The position numbers and the translations under genes are program-made. The notes beneath the pieces were generated by a model that saw nothing but the letters and a program-made list of their open reading frames with translations, had not been told where the DNA came from and searched no databases. A stretch of 64,000 bases of DNA from Serratia liquefaciens ATCC 27592 (GTDB taxonomy: Bacteria > Pseudomonadota > Gammaproteobacteria > Enterobacterales > Enterobacteriaceae), in contig NC_021741.1 in the NCBI RefSeq assembly GCF_000422085.1, positions 1,178,001 through 1,242,000 of the forward strand, written 5' to 3'. Positions within the stretch are counted from its first letter, which is position 1; each line of letters begins with the position of its first letter. Of the stretch, positions 39,233-49,037 are shown piece by piece.

Positions 39233-40525
39233 TTATTTGTTTTTCACCTGGGATTTGAAATCGCGTTCGGCATAGCCGGTGTACAGCTGGCGCGGACGGG
39301 CAATTTTGATGCCTTCGTCGTGCATTTCGTTCCAGTGTGCAATCCAGCCGATGGTACGGGCGATGGCGAAGATTACGGTGAACATGGATGAAGGAATACC
39401 CATTGCCTTCAGAATGATACCTGAGTAGAAGTCGACGTTCGGGTACAGCTTCTTCTCGATGAAGTACGGGTCGTTCAGCGCGATGTGTTCCAGCTCCATC
39501 GCCACTTCCAGCAGGTTGTCGTCCTTCTTGTTCAGTTCTTTCAGCACTTCGTGACAGGTTTCGCGCATCACGGTGGCGCGTGGGTCGTAGTTCTTGTACA
39601 CGCGGTGGCCAAAGCCCATCAGGCGGAAGGAGTCGTTCTTGTCCTTGGCGCGCTTGATAAACTCAGGGATGTGCTCAACGGTTTTGATCTCTTCCAGCAT
39701 TTTCAGCGCGGCTTCGTTGGCGCCGCCGTGTGCCGGCCCCCACAGGGAGGCGATACCGGCCGCGATACAGGCAAACGGGTTAGCGCCTGAAGAACCTGCG
39801 GTACGTACGGTAGAAGTGGAAGCGTTCTGCTCGTGGTCTGCGTGCAGGATCAGGATGCGATCCATTGCGCGTTCCAGCACAGGGTTCACCACGTATTCTT
39901 CACACGGGGTTGCGAACATCATGTGCAGGAAGTTACCGGCGTAGGACAGGTCATTACGTGGATAAACGAACGGCTGGCCCAGGGAATATTTGTAACACAT
40001 GGCCGCCACGGTAGGCATTTTGGACAGCAGGCGGAACGCGGTGATCTCGCGGTGACGCTCGTTGTTGACGTCCAGCGCATCGTGGTAGAACGCCGCCAGG
40101 GCACCGGTCACGCCGCACAGTACTGCCATTGGGTGTGAGTCGCGGCGGAAACCACGGAACAGATGGGTAATCTGGTCGTGGATCATGGTGTGGCGGGTTA
40201 CGGTTGTTTTAAAGGTTTCGAACTCTTCTGCGGTTGGGGTCTCGCCGTACAGCAGGATGTAGCACACTTCCAGGTAAGAAGACTCTTTCGCCAGCTGTTC
40301 AATCGGGAAACCGCGGTGCAGCAGCACGCCTTTGTCACCGTCGATAAAGGTGATTTTTGATTCGCAGGAAGCGGTAGAGGTAAAGCCGGGATCAAACGTG
40401 AAATAACCTTTGGAGCCCAGGGCGCGGACATCGAGGACATCGGGGCCCAGTGTCGGGGATAATACGCCCAGTTCGATTGGAGCTTCACCATCATTAATGG
40501 TTAGCGTCGCTTTCTTATCAGTCAT
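39233..40525 (-). CDS. gltA: GltA, type II citrate synthase
   Basis: Condenses acetyl-CoA with oxaloacetate. 430 residues (E. coli 427), the NADH-sensitive enteric type with an N-terminal regulatory beta domain. Catalytic residues are in [10 protein letters not shown] (His), [13 protein letters not shown] (His) and PNVDFYSGI (Asp). It is transcribed divergently from sdhCDAB, the usual enteric layout, so both TCA units share the 733-bp control region. Confidence 0.98.
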   Translation of the reverse strand: MTDKKATLTINDGEAPIELGVLSPTLGPDVLDVRALGSKGYFTFDPGFTSTASCESKITFIDGDKGVLLHRGFPIEQLAKESSYLEVCYILLYGETPTAEEFETFKTTVTRHTMIHDQITHLFRGFRRDSHPMAVLCGVTGALAAFYHDALDVNNERHREITAFRLLSKMPTVAAMCYKYSLGQPFVYPRNDLSYAGNFLHMMFATPCEEYVVNPVLERAMDRILILHADHEQNASTSTVRTAGSSGANPFACIAAGIASLWGPAHGGANEAALKMLEEIKTVEHIPEFIKRAKDKNDSFRLMGFGHRVYKNYDPRATVMRETCHEVLKELNKKDDNLLEVAMELEHIALNDPYFIEKKLYPNVDFYSGIILKAMGIPSSMFTVIFAIARTIGWIAHWNEMHDEGIKIARPRQLYTGYAERDFKSQVKNK

Positions 40526-40759
40526 TTACTGTCTCCTTAGCGCCTTATTTTAAAAACCTCTAACAACTGAAATACCTTAATTCTCCTCAGGTTGCCCGCA
40601 AAAAATGGTGCGGACGCTAACTCTGTGAGCGACTGCGCAAATGCGCGGGTAGGGTACAGAGTGCTAACCAGGCGAACGAGGCGGGTGACCAGTTGTTAAC
40701 GATTCATCGGAATTCGTTATATTCTGTTAATCTTACCTACGACGTGTTCGGGGGTTGTT

Positions 40760-40858
40760 GAACCTATCCCAATAAACTGTTTTATATGCCTTATTTTGTT
40801 TAATCTGCGGCGAACTGCTGCAAACATGTCCGGCAAAAACCGCTATTGGGATAGGTTC
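40760..40858. repeat. 99-bp palindromic element between gltA and sdhC
   Basis: GAACCTATCCCAATA at 40760-40774 and its exact reverse complement TATTGGGATAGGTTC at 40844-40858, enclosing 69 bp with no coding frame. Perfect 15-bp terminal inverted repeats without a clear target duplication point to a small non-autonomous repeat. It is not of the ERIC type, and I do not recognise the family with certainty. Confidence 0.7.
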
Positions 40859-41007
40859 TGCCAAATACACTGTTGCATATCTTGAACACAGGGGGAAGTG
40901 TATCTGCTGACCTATAGCGCATCATAGGACCGTTTGTGCCCCTATATGTAATGGAATTGTTGATCTCTTGTCAAATCAGATAATTAATTTTGTGCCAATT
41001 GTGAAAT

Positions 41008-41025
41008 TCGTGATCTAAATCACTG
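41008..41025. promoter_or_regulatory. CRP site upstream of sdhC
   Basis: GTGA-TCTAAA-TCAC (41010-41023), a full match to the inner CRP consensus. It is 62-75 bp upstream of the likely sdhC -10. CRP activation of sdh is known in E. coli. Confidence 0.75.
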
Positions 41026-41061
41026 TTCGGGGGAAATGTTACCAAAGGGATTGTATGGGAA

Positions 41062-41090
41062 TTGTAATCAGAATGTGATCCTCCTATACT
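41062..41090 (+). promoter_or_regulatory. Likely sdhC promoter
   Basis: TTGTAA (41062-41067) and TATACT (41085-41090) with 17-bp spacing, giving a start near 41097 and a leader of about 160 nt. Such a long leader would leave room for small-RNA control, which E. coli sdhC has (RyhB, Spot 42, RybB). Confidence 0.6.
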
Positions 41091-41258
41091 GCCGCCAGGT
41101 CTCCGGGATACCCTGAAGTAGGAGCACCCAGCGTTATAACTACGCGCCGTTTAAGCACAGAGGATGTTGTTGTTTGAGCGCGTGACGTGTGAGGGTTTTG
41201 GCTCTTAACGCTGTCTGATCCCCGCCCAGGCCGGAGGAAGGAAAATAATAAGAGCTGT

Positions 41259-41648
41259 GTGGGCAAAAACGTGAAAAAACAAAGACCTGTCAACCTGGAT
41301 CTGCAAACGATCCGGTTTCCCGTAACTGCGATAGCGTCCATCTTACACCGAGTCTCTGGCGTAATTACCTTCGTTGCCGTGGGTATCCTCCTCTGGCTGC
41401 TGGGCCTGTCTCTCTCTTCTCAAGAGGGGTTCATGCAGGCTGCCGCCATCATGAATAGCTTCGTTGTCAAATTCATATTCTGGGGCATCCTCACGGCGCT
41501 GGCCTATCACATTTGCGGTGGTATTCGCCACTTGTTAATGGATTTTGGCTATATCGAAGAGAGTTTAGCTGCCGGTACCCGTTCTGCCCAGGTGGCGATC
41601 GGTCTGACCGTCGTGCTGTCAGTTCTGGCTGGAGTCCTCGTATGGTAA
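41259..41648 (+). CDS. sdhC: SdhC, succinate dehydrogenase cytochrome b556 subunit
   Basis: 129 residues, three membrane helices, a GTG start ([21 protein letters not shown]). It carries the heme- and ubiquinone-site residues in [12 protein letters not shown] and [16 protein letters not shown] (heme His). The GGAGGAAGG upstream is about 19 nt from the GTG, rather far, so the start is by comparison with E. coli. It overlaps sdhD by 7 nt. Confidence 0.95.
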   Translation: MGKNVKKQRPVNLDLQTIRFPVTAIASILHRVSGVITFVAVGILLWLLGLSLSSQEGFMQAAAIMNSFVVKFIFWGILTALAYHICGGIRHLLMDFGYIEESLAAGTRSAQVAIGLTVVLSVLAGVLVW

Positions 41649-41989
41649 ACAATGTTTCTGCATTAGGACGCAACGGCGTACACGACTGGTTGTTACTGCG
41701 TGCTTCCGCTATCGTCATCACCCTGTATGTTCTGTATATCCTGGGCTTCTTCGTTACGGCTCCGGATCTCACCTACGAAATCTGGCGCGGCTTCTTCGCC
41801 ACCTCTATTACGAAAGTGTTCACTCTGCTGACGCTGCTGTCGATTCTGGTTCACGCCTGGGTCGGTTTGTGGCAGGTATTGACGGATTACGTCAAACCTT
41901 TGGCGGTACGTCTGGTGTTGCAACTGGCGATTGTTGTCGTGTTGCTGGTCTATTTACTGTACGGAACAATCGTAGTGTGGGGTGCATAA
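41642..41989 (+). CDS. sdhD: SdhD, succinate dehydrogenase membrane anchor
   Basis: 115 residues, identical in length to the E. coli subunit, with three membrane helices. [23 protein letters not shown] is the conserved start, and [17 protein letters not shown] carries the His near heme b and the Tyr/Asp of the quinone site. Its ATG lies inside the end of sdhC. Partner of SdhC in anchoring SdhAB. Confidence 0.96.
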   Translation: MVNNVSALGRNGVHDWLLLRASAIVITLYVLYILGFFVTAPDLTYEIWRGFFATSITKVFTLLTLLSILVHAWVGLWQVLTDYVKPLAVRLVLQLAIVVVLLVYLLYGTIVVWGA

Positions 41990-41990
41990 G

Positions 41991-43757
41991 ATGAAACTGC
42001 CGATCAGAGAATTTGATGCTGTAGTTATCGGTGCAGGCGGCGCAGGTATGCGCGCGGCACTGCAAATTTCTCAAGCAGGCTCCAGCTGTGCCCTGCTGTC
42101 CAAAGTATTCCCGACCCGTTCCCATACCGTGTCTGCGCAGGGCGGTATCACCGTTGCGCTGGGTAACAACCACGATGATAACTGGGAATGGCATATGTAT
42201 GACACGGTGAAAGGTTCCGATTATATCGGTGACCAGGACGCCATTGAATATATGTGTAAAACCGGCCCGGAAGCGGTTCTGGAGCTGGAACATATGGGCC
42301 TGCCGTTCTCCCGTACGGACGAAGGCCGCATTTATCAGCGTCCGTTCGGCGGCCAGTCACTGAACTTCGGTGGCGCACAGGCGGCACGCACCGCTGCGGC
42401 GGCTGACCGTACCGGTCACGCGTTGCTGCACACCCTGTACCAACAGAATTTGAAAAACCACACCACTATCTTCTCCGAGTGGTATGCGCTGGATCTGGTG
42501 AAAAACCAGGATGGCGCAGTGGTTGGCACCACGGCTATCTGCATCGAAACCGGTGAAGTGGTTTACTTCAAAGCCAAGGCCACCGTGCTGGCGACTGGCG
42601 GTGCGGGCCGTATTTACCAGTCCACCACCAACGCCCATATCAACACCGGCGACGGTGTCGGCATGGCGCTGCGCGCCGGCGTGCCGGTGCAGGACATGGA
42701 AATGTGGCAGTTCCACCCGACCGGCATCGCCGGCGCCGGGGTATTGGTGACCGAAGGTTGCCGTGGCGAAGGCGGTTATCTGCTGAACAAACACGGCGAG
42801 CGTTTCATGGAGCGCTATGCGCCGAACGCCAAAGACCTGGCGGGCCGTGACGTCGTAGCCCGTTCTATCATGATTGAAATCCGCGAAGGCCGCGGCTGTG
42901 ACGGTCCATGGGGCCCACACGTGAAGCTGAAGCTGGATCACCTGGGCAAAGAAGTGCTGGAATCCCGTCTGCCGGGCATTCTGGAACTGTCGCGCACCTT
43001 CGCGCACGTCGACCCGGTGAAAGAGCCGATTCCGGTTATCCCAACCTGCCACTACATGATGGGCGGTATTCCGACCAAAGTGACCGGCCAGGCGTTGACC
43101 GTGAACGAAAAAGGCGAAGACGTGGTGATCCCGGGTCTGTTCGCCGTGGGCGAAATTGCCTGCGTTTCAGTGCACGGTGCCAACCGTCTGGGCGGCAACT
43201 CGTTGCTGGACCTGGTGGTGTTCGGTCGTGCCGCCGGCATGCATTTGCATGAGTCTCTGGCGGAGCAGGGCGAAAGCCGTGATGCCAGCGATTCTGATGT
43301 AGAGGCGTCGCTGGATCGTCTGAACCGCTGGAACAACACCCGTTCCGGTGAAGATCCGGTCGAAATCCGTAAGGCGCTTCAAGCCTGCATGCAGCACAAC
43401 TTCTCGGTATTCCGCGAAGGCGATGCGATGGCGAAAGGCCTGGAAGAGCTGAAAGTGATCCGTGAACGTCTGAAGAACGCACGTCTGGACGATACCTCCA
43501 GCGAGTTCAACACCCAGCGCATCGAATGCCTGGAGTTGGATAACCTGATGGAGACCGCGTTTTCCACCGCCGTGTCGGCCAACTTCCGTACCGAAAGCCG
43601 TGGCGCACACAGCCGCTTCGACTTCCCGGAACGTGATGACGCCAACTGGCTGTGTCACTCGCTGTATCAGCCGCAATCGGAAAGCATGACGCGTCGTGAA
43701 GTGAACATGCAACCGAAGCTGCGCCCGGCATTCCCGCCGAAAGTGCGTTCTTACTAA
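41991..43757 (+). CDS. sdhA: SdhA, succinate dehydrogenase flavoprotein
   Basis: 588 residues from ATG 41991, 1 nt after sdhD. FAD-binding [14 protein letters not shown], the covalently flavinylated His in [10 protein letters not shown], substrate-binding segments [22 protein letters not shown] and HYMMGGIPT, and [17 protein letters not shown] are all intact. It oxidises succinate to fumarate and passes electrons to SdhB. Confidence 0.98.
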   Translation: MKLPIREFDAVVIGAGGAGMRAALQISQAGSSCALLSKVFPTRSHTVSAQGGITVALGNNHDDNWEWHMYDTVKGSDYIGDQDAIEYMCKTGPEAVLELEHMGLPFSRTDEGRIYQRPFGGQSLNFGGAQAARTAAAADRTGHALLHTLYQQNLKNHTTIFSEWYALDLVKNQDGAVVGTTAICIETGEVVYFKAKATVLATGGAGRIYQSTTNAHINTGDGVGMALRAGVPVQDMEMWQFHPTGIAGAGVLVTEGCRGEGGYLLNKHGERFMERYAPNAKDLAGRDVVARSIMIEIREGRGCDGPWGPHVKLKLDHLGKEVLESRLPGILELSRTFAHVDPVKEPIPVIPTCHYMMGGIPTKVTGQALTVNEKGEDVVIPGLFAVGEIACVSVHGANRLGGNSLLDLVVFGRAAGMHLHESLAEQGESRDASDSDVEASLDRLNRWNNTRSGEDPVEIRKALQACMQHNFSVFREGDAMAKGLEELKVIRERLKNARLDDTSSEFNTQRIECLELDNLMETAFSTAVSANFRTESRGAHSRFDFPERDDANWLCHSLYQPQSESMTRREVNMQPKLRPAFPPKVRSY

Positions 43758-43773
43758 TTGCGGAGATCGATTG

Positions 43774-44490
43774 ATGAAACTCGAATTTTCAATTTATCGC
43801 TACAATCCGGATGTTGATGACGCTCCGCACATGCAGGATTACAGCCTGGAAGCGGAAGAAGGTCGCGACATGATGTTGCTGGATGCCTTGATCCTGCTGA
43901 AAGAAAAAGATCCTAGCCTGTCGTTCCGTCGTTCCTGCCGCGAAGGCGTTTGTGGTTCCGACGGGATCAACATGAACGGTAAAAACGGCCTGGCATGCAT
44001 CACCCCGATCTCGTCGCTGCGTAAAGGCAACAACAAGATTGTGATCCGCCCGCTGCCTGGCTTGCCGGTAGTGCGCGATCTGGTGGTGGATATGGGTCAG
44101 TTCTACACCCAGTATGAAAAGATCAAACCTTACCTGCAGAACGACGGCAAGAACCCGCCGGCGCGTGAACACCTGCAATCGCCAGAGCAGCGCGCCAAGC
44201 TGGACGGACTTTATGAGTGCATTTTATGCGCTTGTTGTTCGACCTCTTGCCCGTCATTCTGGTGGAACCCGGACAAATTCATTGGCCCGGCTGGCCTGCT
44301 GGCGGCATACCGCTTCCTGATTGACAGCCGCGACACGGAAACCGAAGAACGTTTAGACGATCTAGACGACGCTTTCAGTGTTTTCCGCTGCCATAGCATT
44401 ATGAATTGTGTCAGTGTATGTCCTAAAGGCTTGAACCCGACGCGTGCTATCGGTCATATCAAGTCTATGCTGCTGCAACGCGGCGCATAA
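43774..44490 (+). CDS. sdhB: SdhB, succinate dehydrogenase iron-sulfur subunit
   Basis: 238 residues, identical in length to E. coli. Three clusters are visible: [2Fe-2S] in SCREGVCGSDGINMNGKNGLAC, [4Fe-4S] in CILCACCSTSCPSFWW and [3Fe-4S] in CHSIMNCVSVCPKGLNP. A TTG codon directly before the ATG is in frame but GGAG favours the ATG. Last sdh gene, followed by a palindromic element and then sucA. Confidence 0.98.
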   Translation: MKLEFSIYRYNPDVDDAPHMQDYSLEAEEGRDMMLLDALILLKEKDPSLSFRRSCREGVCGSDGINMNGKNGLACITPISSLRKGNNKIVIRPLPGLPVVRDLVVDMGQFYTQYEKIKPYLQNDGKNPPAREHLQSPEQRAKLDGLYECILCACCSTSCPSFWWNPDKFIGPAGLLAAYRFLIDSRDTETEERLDDLDDAFSVFRCHSIMNCVSVCPKGLNPTRAIGHIKSMLLQRGA

Positions 44491-44540
44491 GCGGAATGAG
44501 ATGCTGCGCCGGGCAGTTTCCGGCGCACATCACAAAGGAG

Positions 44541-44612
44541 GGAGCCTCTAAAAACTGACCCGTGGCTGCGGCACTATGCAGCCAGGTTCACCCGCCGGTT
44601 TTTAGAGGTTCC
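44541..44612. repeat. Nested palindromic element between sdhB and sucA
   Basis: Outer arms CCTCTAAAAAC (44545-44555) and GTTTTTAGAGG (44598-44608) are exact complements and extend on both sides with G-T pairs. Inside lies a second stem TGGCTGC (44563-44569) / GCAGCCA (44578-44584). There is no T-run, so it is not a classic terminator. It could be a processing or stability structure separating sdh from suc mRNA, or a small repeat. Confidence 0.65.
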
Positions 44613-44751
44613 TTGTAAGGGACCGCAAGGTCCATAGCAGAACGTACCGTAAAAGTACGTCGAGTGAACCGTTTCTACGGCAAACCGTATCCATCACGGT
44701 AATTATGTTAACCACGGCGAAAACTAAAGCTTCAAAGCTTAAGGGATCATG

Positions 44752-47565
44752 ATGCAGAACGGCGCAATGAAGGCCTGGCTGGATTCCTCCTATCTGGCGG
44801 GCGCGAACCAGTCTTACATAGAACAGCTCTATGAAGACTTCTTAACCGATCCGGGCTCCGTTGAAGATAGCTGGCGTTCCATTTTTCAACAGCTACCAAC
44901 CGCGGGTGTAAAACCCGATCAGCTTCACTCTCAAACGCGTGACTACTTCCGCCGCCTGGCGAAAGACTCCGCGCGTTACAACACCACCATCAACGACCCA
45001 GACACCGATGCCAAACAGGTCAAGGTACTGCAGCTGATTAACGCCTTCCGTTTCCGCGGACATCAGCATGCCAACCTCGATCCGCTCGGTCTGTGGCAGC
45101 GTGAGCAAGTTCCTGACCTTGAACCCGCCTATCACAACCTGACCGAAGCCGACTTCCAGGAAACCTTCAACGTGGGTTCTTTCGCTATCGGCAAAGAAAC
45201 CATGAAGCTGGGCGACCTGTATGCCGCGCTGAAGCAGACTTACTGCGGCTCGATCGGTGCGGAATACATGCACATTACCAACACTGAAGAGAAACGCTGG
45301 ATCCAGCAGCGTATTGAATCGGTGGTGGGGCACGCCAGCTTTACCGATGATGAGAAACGCCGCTTCCTGAACGAACTGACCGCAGCGGAAGGTCTGGAGC
45401 GTTACCTCGGTGCCAAATTCCCAGGGGCGAAACGCTTCTCGCTGGAAGGTGGCGATGCGCTGGTACCGATGCTCAAAGAGATGGTGCGTCACGCCGGTAA
45501 GAACGGTACGCGCGAAGTGGTATTGGGCATGGCCCACCGCGGCCGTCTGAACGTGTTGATCAACGTACTGGGCAAAAAACCTGCCGATCTGTTCGACGAG
45601 TTTGCCGGCAAGCATAAAGAACACCTCGGCACCGGTGACGTTAAATATCACCAGGGCTTCTCCTCCGACGTAGAAACCGAAGGCGGCATGGTTCACCTGG
45701 CGCTGGCGTTTAACCCGTCGCACCTGGAGATCGTCAGCCCGGTGGTCATGGGCTCAGTTCGTGCTCGTCGTGACCGTCTGGACGAAGCGCGCAGCAATAT
45801 GGTACTGCCAATCACCATCCACGGTGACGCCGCCATTACCGGCCAGGGCGTGGTTCAGGAAACCCTGAACATGTCGCAGGCTCGCGGCTACGAAGTGGGC
45901 GGCACGGTGCGTATCGTGATCAACAACCAGGTTGGTTTCACTACCTCCAACCCGTTGGATGCGCGTTCTACCGAATATTGTACTGACATTGCCAAGATGG
46001 TGCAGTCGCCGATCTTCCACGTAAATGCTGACGATCCGGAAGCGGTGGCCTTTGTGACCCGCCTGGCGTTGGATTTCCGTAACACCTTCAAACGTGACGT
46101 GATGATCGATCTGGTCTGCTACCGTCGCCATGGGCATAACGAGGCCGATGAGCCAAGTGCAACCCAGCCGGTGATGTACCAGAAGATCAAAAAACACCCT
46201 ACGCCGCGCAAGCTTTATGCTGACGTGCTGACCGAACAAAAAGTCGCCAGCCTGGAAGATGCCACGGAAATGGTCAACCTGTATCGTGATGCACTCGACC
46301 GCGGCGATTGCGTGGTTGAAGAGTGGCGTCCGATGAACCTGCATAGCTTTACCTGGTCGCCGTACCTTAACCACGAATGGGATGAAGAGTACCCAAGCAA
46401 GGTTGAGATGAAGCGCCTGCAGGAACTGGCCCGTCGCATCAGCACCGTGCCGGAAGCGATCGAAATGCAGTCACGCGTAGCCAAAATCTACGCAGACCGC
46501 GCAGAGATGGCGGCAGGCAACAAAGCGTTCGACTGGGGCGCGGCGGAAACGCTGGCCTACGCCACCATGGTCGATGAAGGCATCCCGATTCGCCTTTCCG
46601 GCGAAGACGCCGGTCGCGGTACCTTCTTCCACCGTCACGCTGTGGTGCACAACCAGAAAAACGGTTCGGTCTACGTTCCGCTGGCCAATGTTCACAGTGG
46701 GCAGGGCGAGTTCAAAGTGTGGGACTCCGTGCTGTCGGAAGAAGCCGTACTGGCGTTCGAATATGGTTACGCCACCGCAGAACCGCGCACCCTGACCATT
46801 TGGGAAGCGCAGTTCGGTGACTTCGCCAACGGCGCTCAGGTGGTGATCGACCAGTTCATCAGCTCCGGCGAGCAGAAATGGGGCCGTATGTGTGGCCTGG
46901 TGATGCTGCTGCCGCACGGTTACGAAGGCCAGGGTCCAGAGCACTCCTCTGCGCGTCTGGAACGTTACCTGCAGCTGTGTGCTGAGCAGAACATGCAGGT
47001 GTGCATCCCGTCCACTCCGGCACAGGTCTACCATATGCTGCGTCGTCAGGCGCTGCGCGGTATGCGCCGTCCGTTGGTGGTGATGTCGCCGAAATCTCTG
47101 CTGCGTCACCCGCTGGCAACCTCGTCTCTGGAAGAGCTGGCTAACGGCACCTTCCTGCCGGCTATCGGCGAGATCGACGAGTTGGATCCGAAAGCGGTCA
47201 AACGCGTGGTCATGTGCTCCGGTAAGGTCTATTACGATCTGCTGGAACAACGCCGCAAGAACGACCAGAAAGACGTGGCTATCATCCGTATCGAGCAGCT
47301 GTACCCGTTCCCGCATCAGGCCGTTCAGGCGGTGCTGGAGAAGTATGCTCACGTGCATGATTTCGTCTGGTGTCAGGAAGAGCCGCTGAACCAGGGCGCC
47401 TGGTACTGCAGCCAACACAACTTCCGTGAAGTGGTGCCGTTCGGGGCTTCTTTACGTTACGCAGGACGTCCAGCCTCTGCCTCTCCGGCAGTCGGTTACA
47501 TGTCCGTACACCAGAAGCAGCAACAGGCTCTGGTTAATGACGCGCTGAATATTGTTAAAGATTAA
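44752..47565 (+). CDS. sucA: SucA, 2-oxoglutarate dehydrogenase E1
   Basis: Thiamine-diphosphate enzyme decarboxylating 2-oxoglutarate. 937 residues (E. coli 933). Seen: the N-terminal MKAWLDSSYLAGANQSYIEQLYEDFLTDP that binds E2, RFRGHQHANLDPLG, the active-site His segment MAHRGRLNVL, the ThDP/Mg motif IHGDAAITGQGVVQETLNMS...INNQVGF, and GRGTFFHRHAV. ATG 44752 is preferred over ATG 44749 because of spacing to AAGGGA. sucB follows 11 nt later. Confidence 0.98.
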   Translation: MQNGAMKAWLDSSYLAGANQSYIEQLYEDFLTDPGSVEDSWRSIFQQLPTAGVKPDQLHSQTRDYFRRLAKDSARYNTTINDPDTDAKQVKVLQLINAFRFRGHQHANLDPLGLWQREQVPDLEPAYHNLTEADFQETFNVGSFAIGKETMKLGDLYAALKQTYCGSIGAEYMHITNTEEKRWIQQRIESVVGHASFTDDEKRRFLNELTAAEGLERYLGAKFPGAKRFSLEGGDALVPMLKEMVRHAGKNGTREVVLGMAHRGRLNVLINVLGKKPADLFDEFAGKHKEHLGTGDVKYHQGFSSDVETEGGMVHLALAFNPSHLEIVSPVVMGSVRARRDRLDEARSNMVLPITIHGDAAITGQGVVQETLNMSQARGYEVGGTVRIVINNQVGFTTSNPLDARSTEYCTDIAKMVQSPIFHVNADDPEAVAFVTRLALDFRNTFKRDVMIDLVCYRRHGHNEADEPSATQPVMYQKIKKHPTPRKLYADVLTEQKVASLEDATEMVNLYRDALDRGDCVVEEWRPMNLHSFTWSPYLNHEWDEEYPSKVEMKRLQELARRISTVPEAIEMQSRVAKIYADRAEMAAGNKAFDWGAAETLAYATMVDEGIPIRLSGEDAGRGTFFHRHAVVHNQKNGSVYVPLANVHSGQGEFKVWDSVLSEEAVLAFEYGYATAEPRTLTIWEAQFGDFANGAQVVIDQFISSGEQKWGRMCGLVMLLPHGYEGQGPEHSSARLERYLQLCAEQNMQVCIPSTPAQVYHMLRRQALRGMRRPLVVMSPKSLLRHPLATSSLEELANGTFLPAIGEIDELDPKAVKRVVMCSGKVYYDLLEQRRKNDQKDVAIIRIEQLYPFPHQAVQAVLEKYAHVHDFVWCQEEPLNQGAWYCSQHNFREVVPFGASLRYAGRPASASPAVGYMSVHQKQQQALVNDALNIVKD

Positions 47566-47576
47566 GGGAAAGCTAA

Positions 47577-48797
47577 ATGAGTAGCGTAGATATTCTGGTA
47601 CCTGACCTTCCTGAATCGGTTGCGGATGCGACTGTAGCCACCTGGCACAAGAAACCAGGTGACAGCGTCCAGCGTGACGAAGTTCTGGTTGAAATCGAAA
47701 CTGACAAAGTGGTTCTGGAAGTTCCGGCAAGTGAAGCCGGGATCCTCGATGCGATCGTGGAAGAAGAGGGCGCAACCGTGCTTTCTCGCCAACTGCTAGG
47801 CCGCATCCGCCCGGGCGACAGCTCCGGCAAGCCGACCGCTGAGAAGAGCCAGGAGAAAGAAGCCACGCCTGCACAGCGCGCGACTGCCAGCCTGGAAGAA
47901 GAGAGCAACGACGCGCTCAGCCCGGCGATCCGCCGCCTGATTGCCGAACACGATCTCGATGCTGCCGCCATCAAAGGCAGCGGCGTGGGTGGCCGTATCA
48001 CCCGTGAAGACGTGGAAGCGCATCTGGCTAACGGCAAAAAAGCCGATAAACCTGCCGCTGCCGCCGTTGAAGCCGCACCGCAGCCTGCTCTGAGCAGCCG
48101 CAGCGAAAAACGCGTGCCGATGACCCGCCTGCGCAAACGCGTGGCCGAGCGCCTGTTGGAAGCGAAGAACAGCACTGCGATGCTGACCACCTTCAACGAA
48201 ATCAACATGCAGCCGATCATGGATCTGCGCAAGCAGTACGGTGAAGCCTTCGAAAAACGTCACGGTGTACGTCTGGGCTTCATGTCCTTCTACATCAAGG
48301 CGGTGGTTGAAGCCCTGAAACGCTTCCCGGAAGTGAACGCTTCCATCGACGGTACCGACGTGGTGTACCACAACTACTTCGATATCAGCATTGCGGTATC
48401 TACCCCACGTGGCCTGGTAACCCCGGTACTGCGTGACGTGGACACCATGAGCATGGCGGACATCGAGAAGAAAATCAAAGAGCTGGCAGTTAAAGGCCGT
48501 GACGGCAAATTGACTGTGGAAGAGCTGACCGGCGGTAACTTCACCATTACCAACGGCGGCGTATTCGGTTCACTGATGTCTACCCCGATCATCAACCCAC
48601 CGCAGAGCGCCATCCTGGGCATGCACGCCATTAAAGATCGCCCAATGGCGGTTAAAGGCCAGGTTGTGATCCAGCCAATGATGTATCTGGCACTGTCTTA
48701 CGATCACCGCCTGATCGACGGTAAAGAATCCGTCGGTTACCTGGTGACGGTAAAAGAGATGCTGGAAGATCCGGCTCGTCTGCTGCTGGACGTATAA
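47577..48797 (+). CDS. sucB: SucB, 2-oxoglutarate dehydrogenase E2 (dihydrolipoyl succinyltransferase)
   Basis: 406 residues: lipoyl domain (about 1-78) with the lipoylated Lys in [13 protein letters not shown], a linker, the peripheral-subunit-binding domain ([33 protein letters not shown], about 115-150) and the catalytic domain with [14 protein letters not shown] (catalytic His/Asp). It forms the 24-mer core of the complex. An ERIC element follows before sucC. Confidence 0.98.
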   Translation: MSSVDILVPDLPESVADATVATWHKKPGDSVQRDEVLVEIETDKVVLEVPASEAGILDAIVEEEGATVLSRQLLGRIRPGDSSGKPTAEKSQEKEATPAQRATASLEEESNDALSPAIRRLIAEHDLDAAAIKGSGVGGRITREDVEAHLANGKKADKPAAAAVEAAPQPALSSRSEKRVPMTRLRKRVAERLLEAKNSTAMLTTFNEINMQPIMDLRKQYGEAFEKRHGVRLGFMSFYIKAVVEALKRFPEVNASIDGTDVVYHNYFDISIAVSTPRGLVTPVLRDVDTMSMADIEKKIKELAVKGRDGKLTVEELTGGNFTITNGGVFGSLMSTPIINPPQSAILGMHAIKDRPMAVKGQVVIQPMMYLALSYDHRLIDGKESVGYLVTVKEMLEDPARLLLDV

Positions 48798-48810
48798 CCC
48801 TGATGGGCGC

Positions 48811-48933
48811 GTATATCTTAAATCATTGAAGTTGCATCGCGGCGGCAACGGAGCGAATCCCCAGGAGCATAGTCAACTATGTGACTGGGGTGAGAGAAGG
48901 CAGCCAACAAAGATGCAGCTTTAAGGATGACAG
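48811..48933. repeat. ERIC element between sucB and sucC
   Basis: About 123 bp. Ends TTGAAGTTGCATC and GATGCAGCTTTAA are inverted. The core CGAATCCCCAGGAGCATAG and CTATGTGACTGGGGTGAGAG is a standard ERIC core with compensatory changes (CATAGT/ACTATG), which keeps the stem. It starts 14 bp after the sucB stop and lies in the middle of the suc operon. Confidence 0.88.
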
Positions 48934-49037
48934 AGATTGCCGCGCCCACACTCTGTGCTATGTGGCCGACGAAAGTCATGCGGTTTTCCGCCAAAATGAC
49001 TCGGCTAAAACCTTCAGAACTGAATGGATAGAACATC

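Larger units (their letters stand above)
40526..41258. promoter_or_regulatory. gltA-sdhC divergent control region
   Basis: 733 bp with no credible gene. It contains a 99-bp palindromic element (40760-40858), a CRP site (41008-41025) and a likely sdhC promoter (41062-41090). Several GTTAA-containing stretches (about 40695 and 40726) could be ArcA sites, as expected for TCA genes, but none is a strong match by eye. Confidence 0.65.

Noticed and set aside
44518..44620. ERIC element between sdhB and sucA
   Set aside because: The palindrome lacks both the TTTCGAG-type ends and the CCCCAGG core, so it was listed as an unclassified element.
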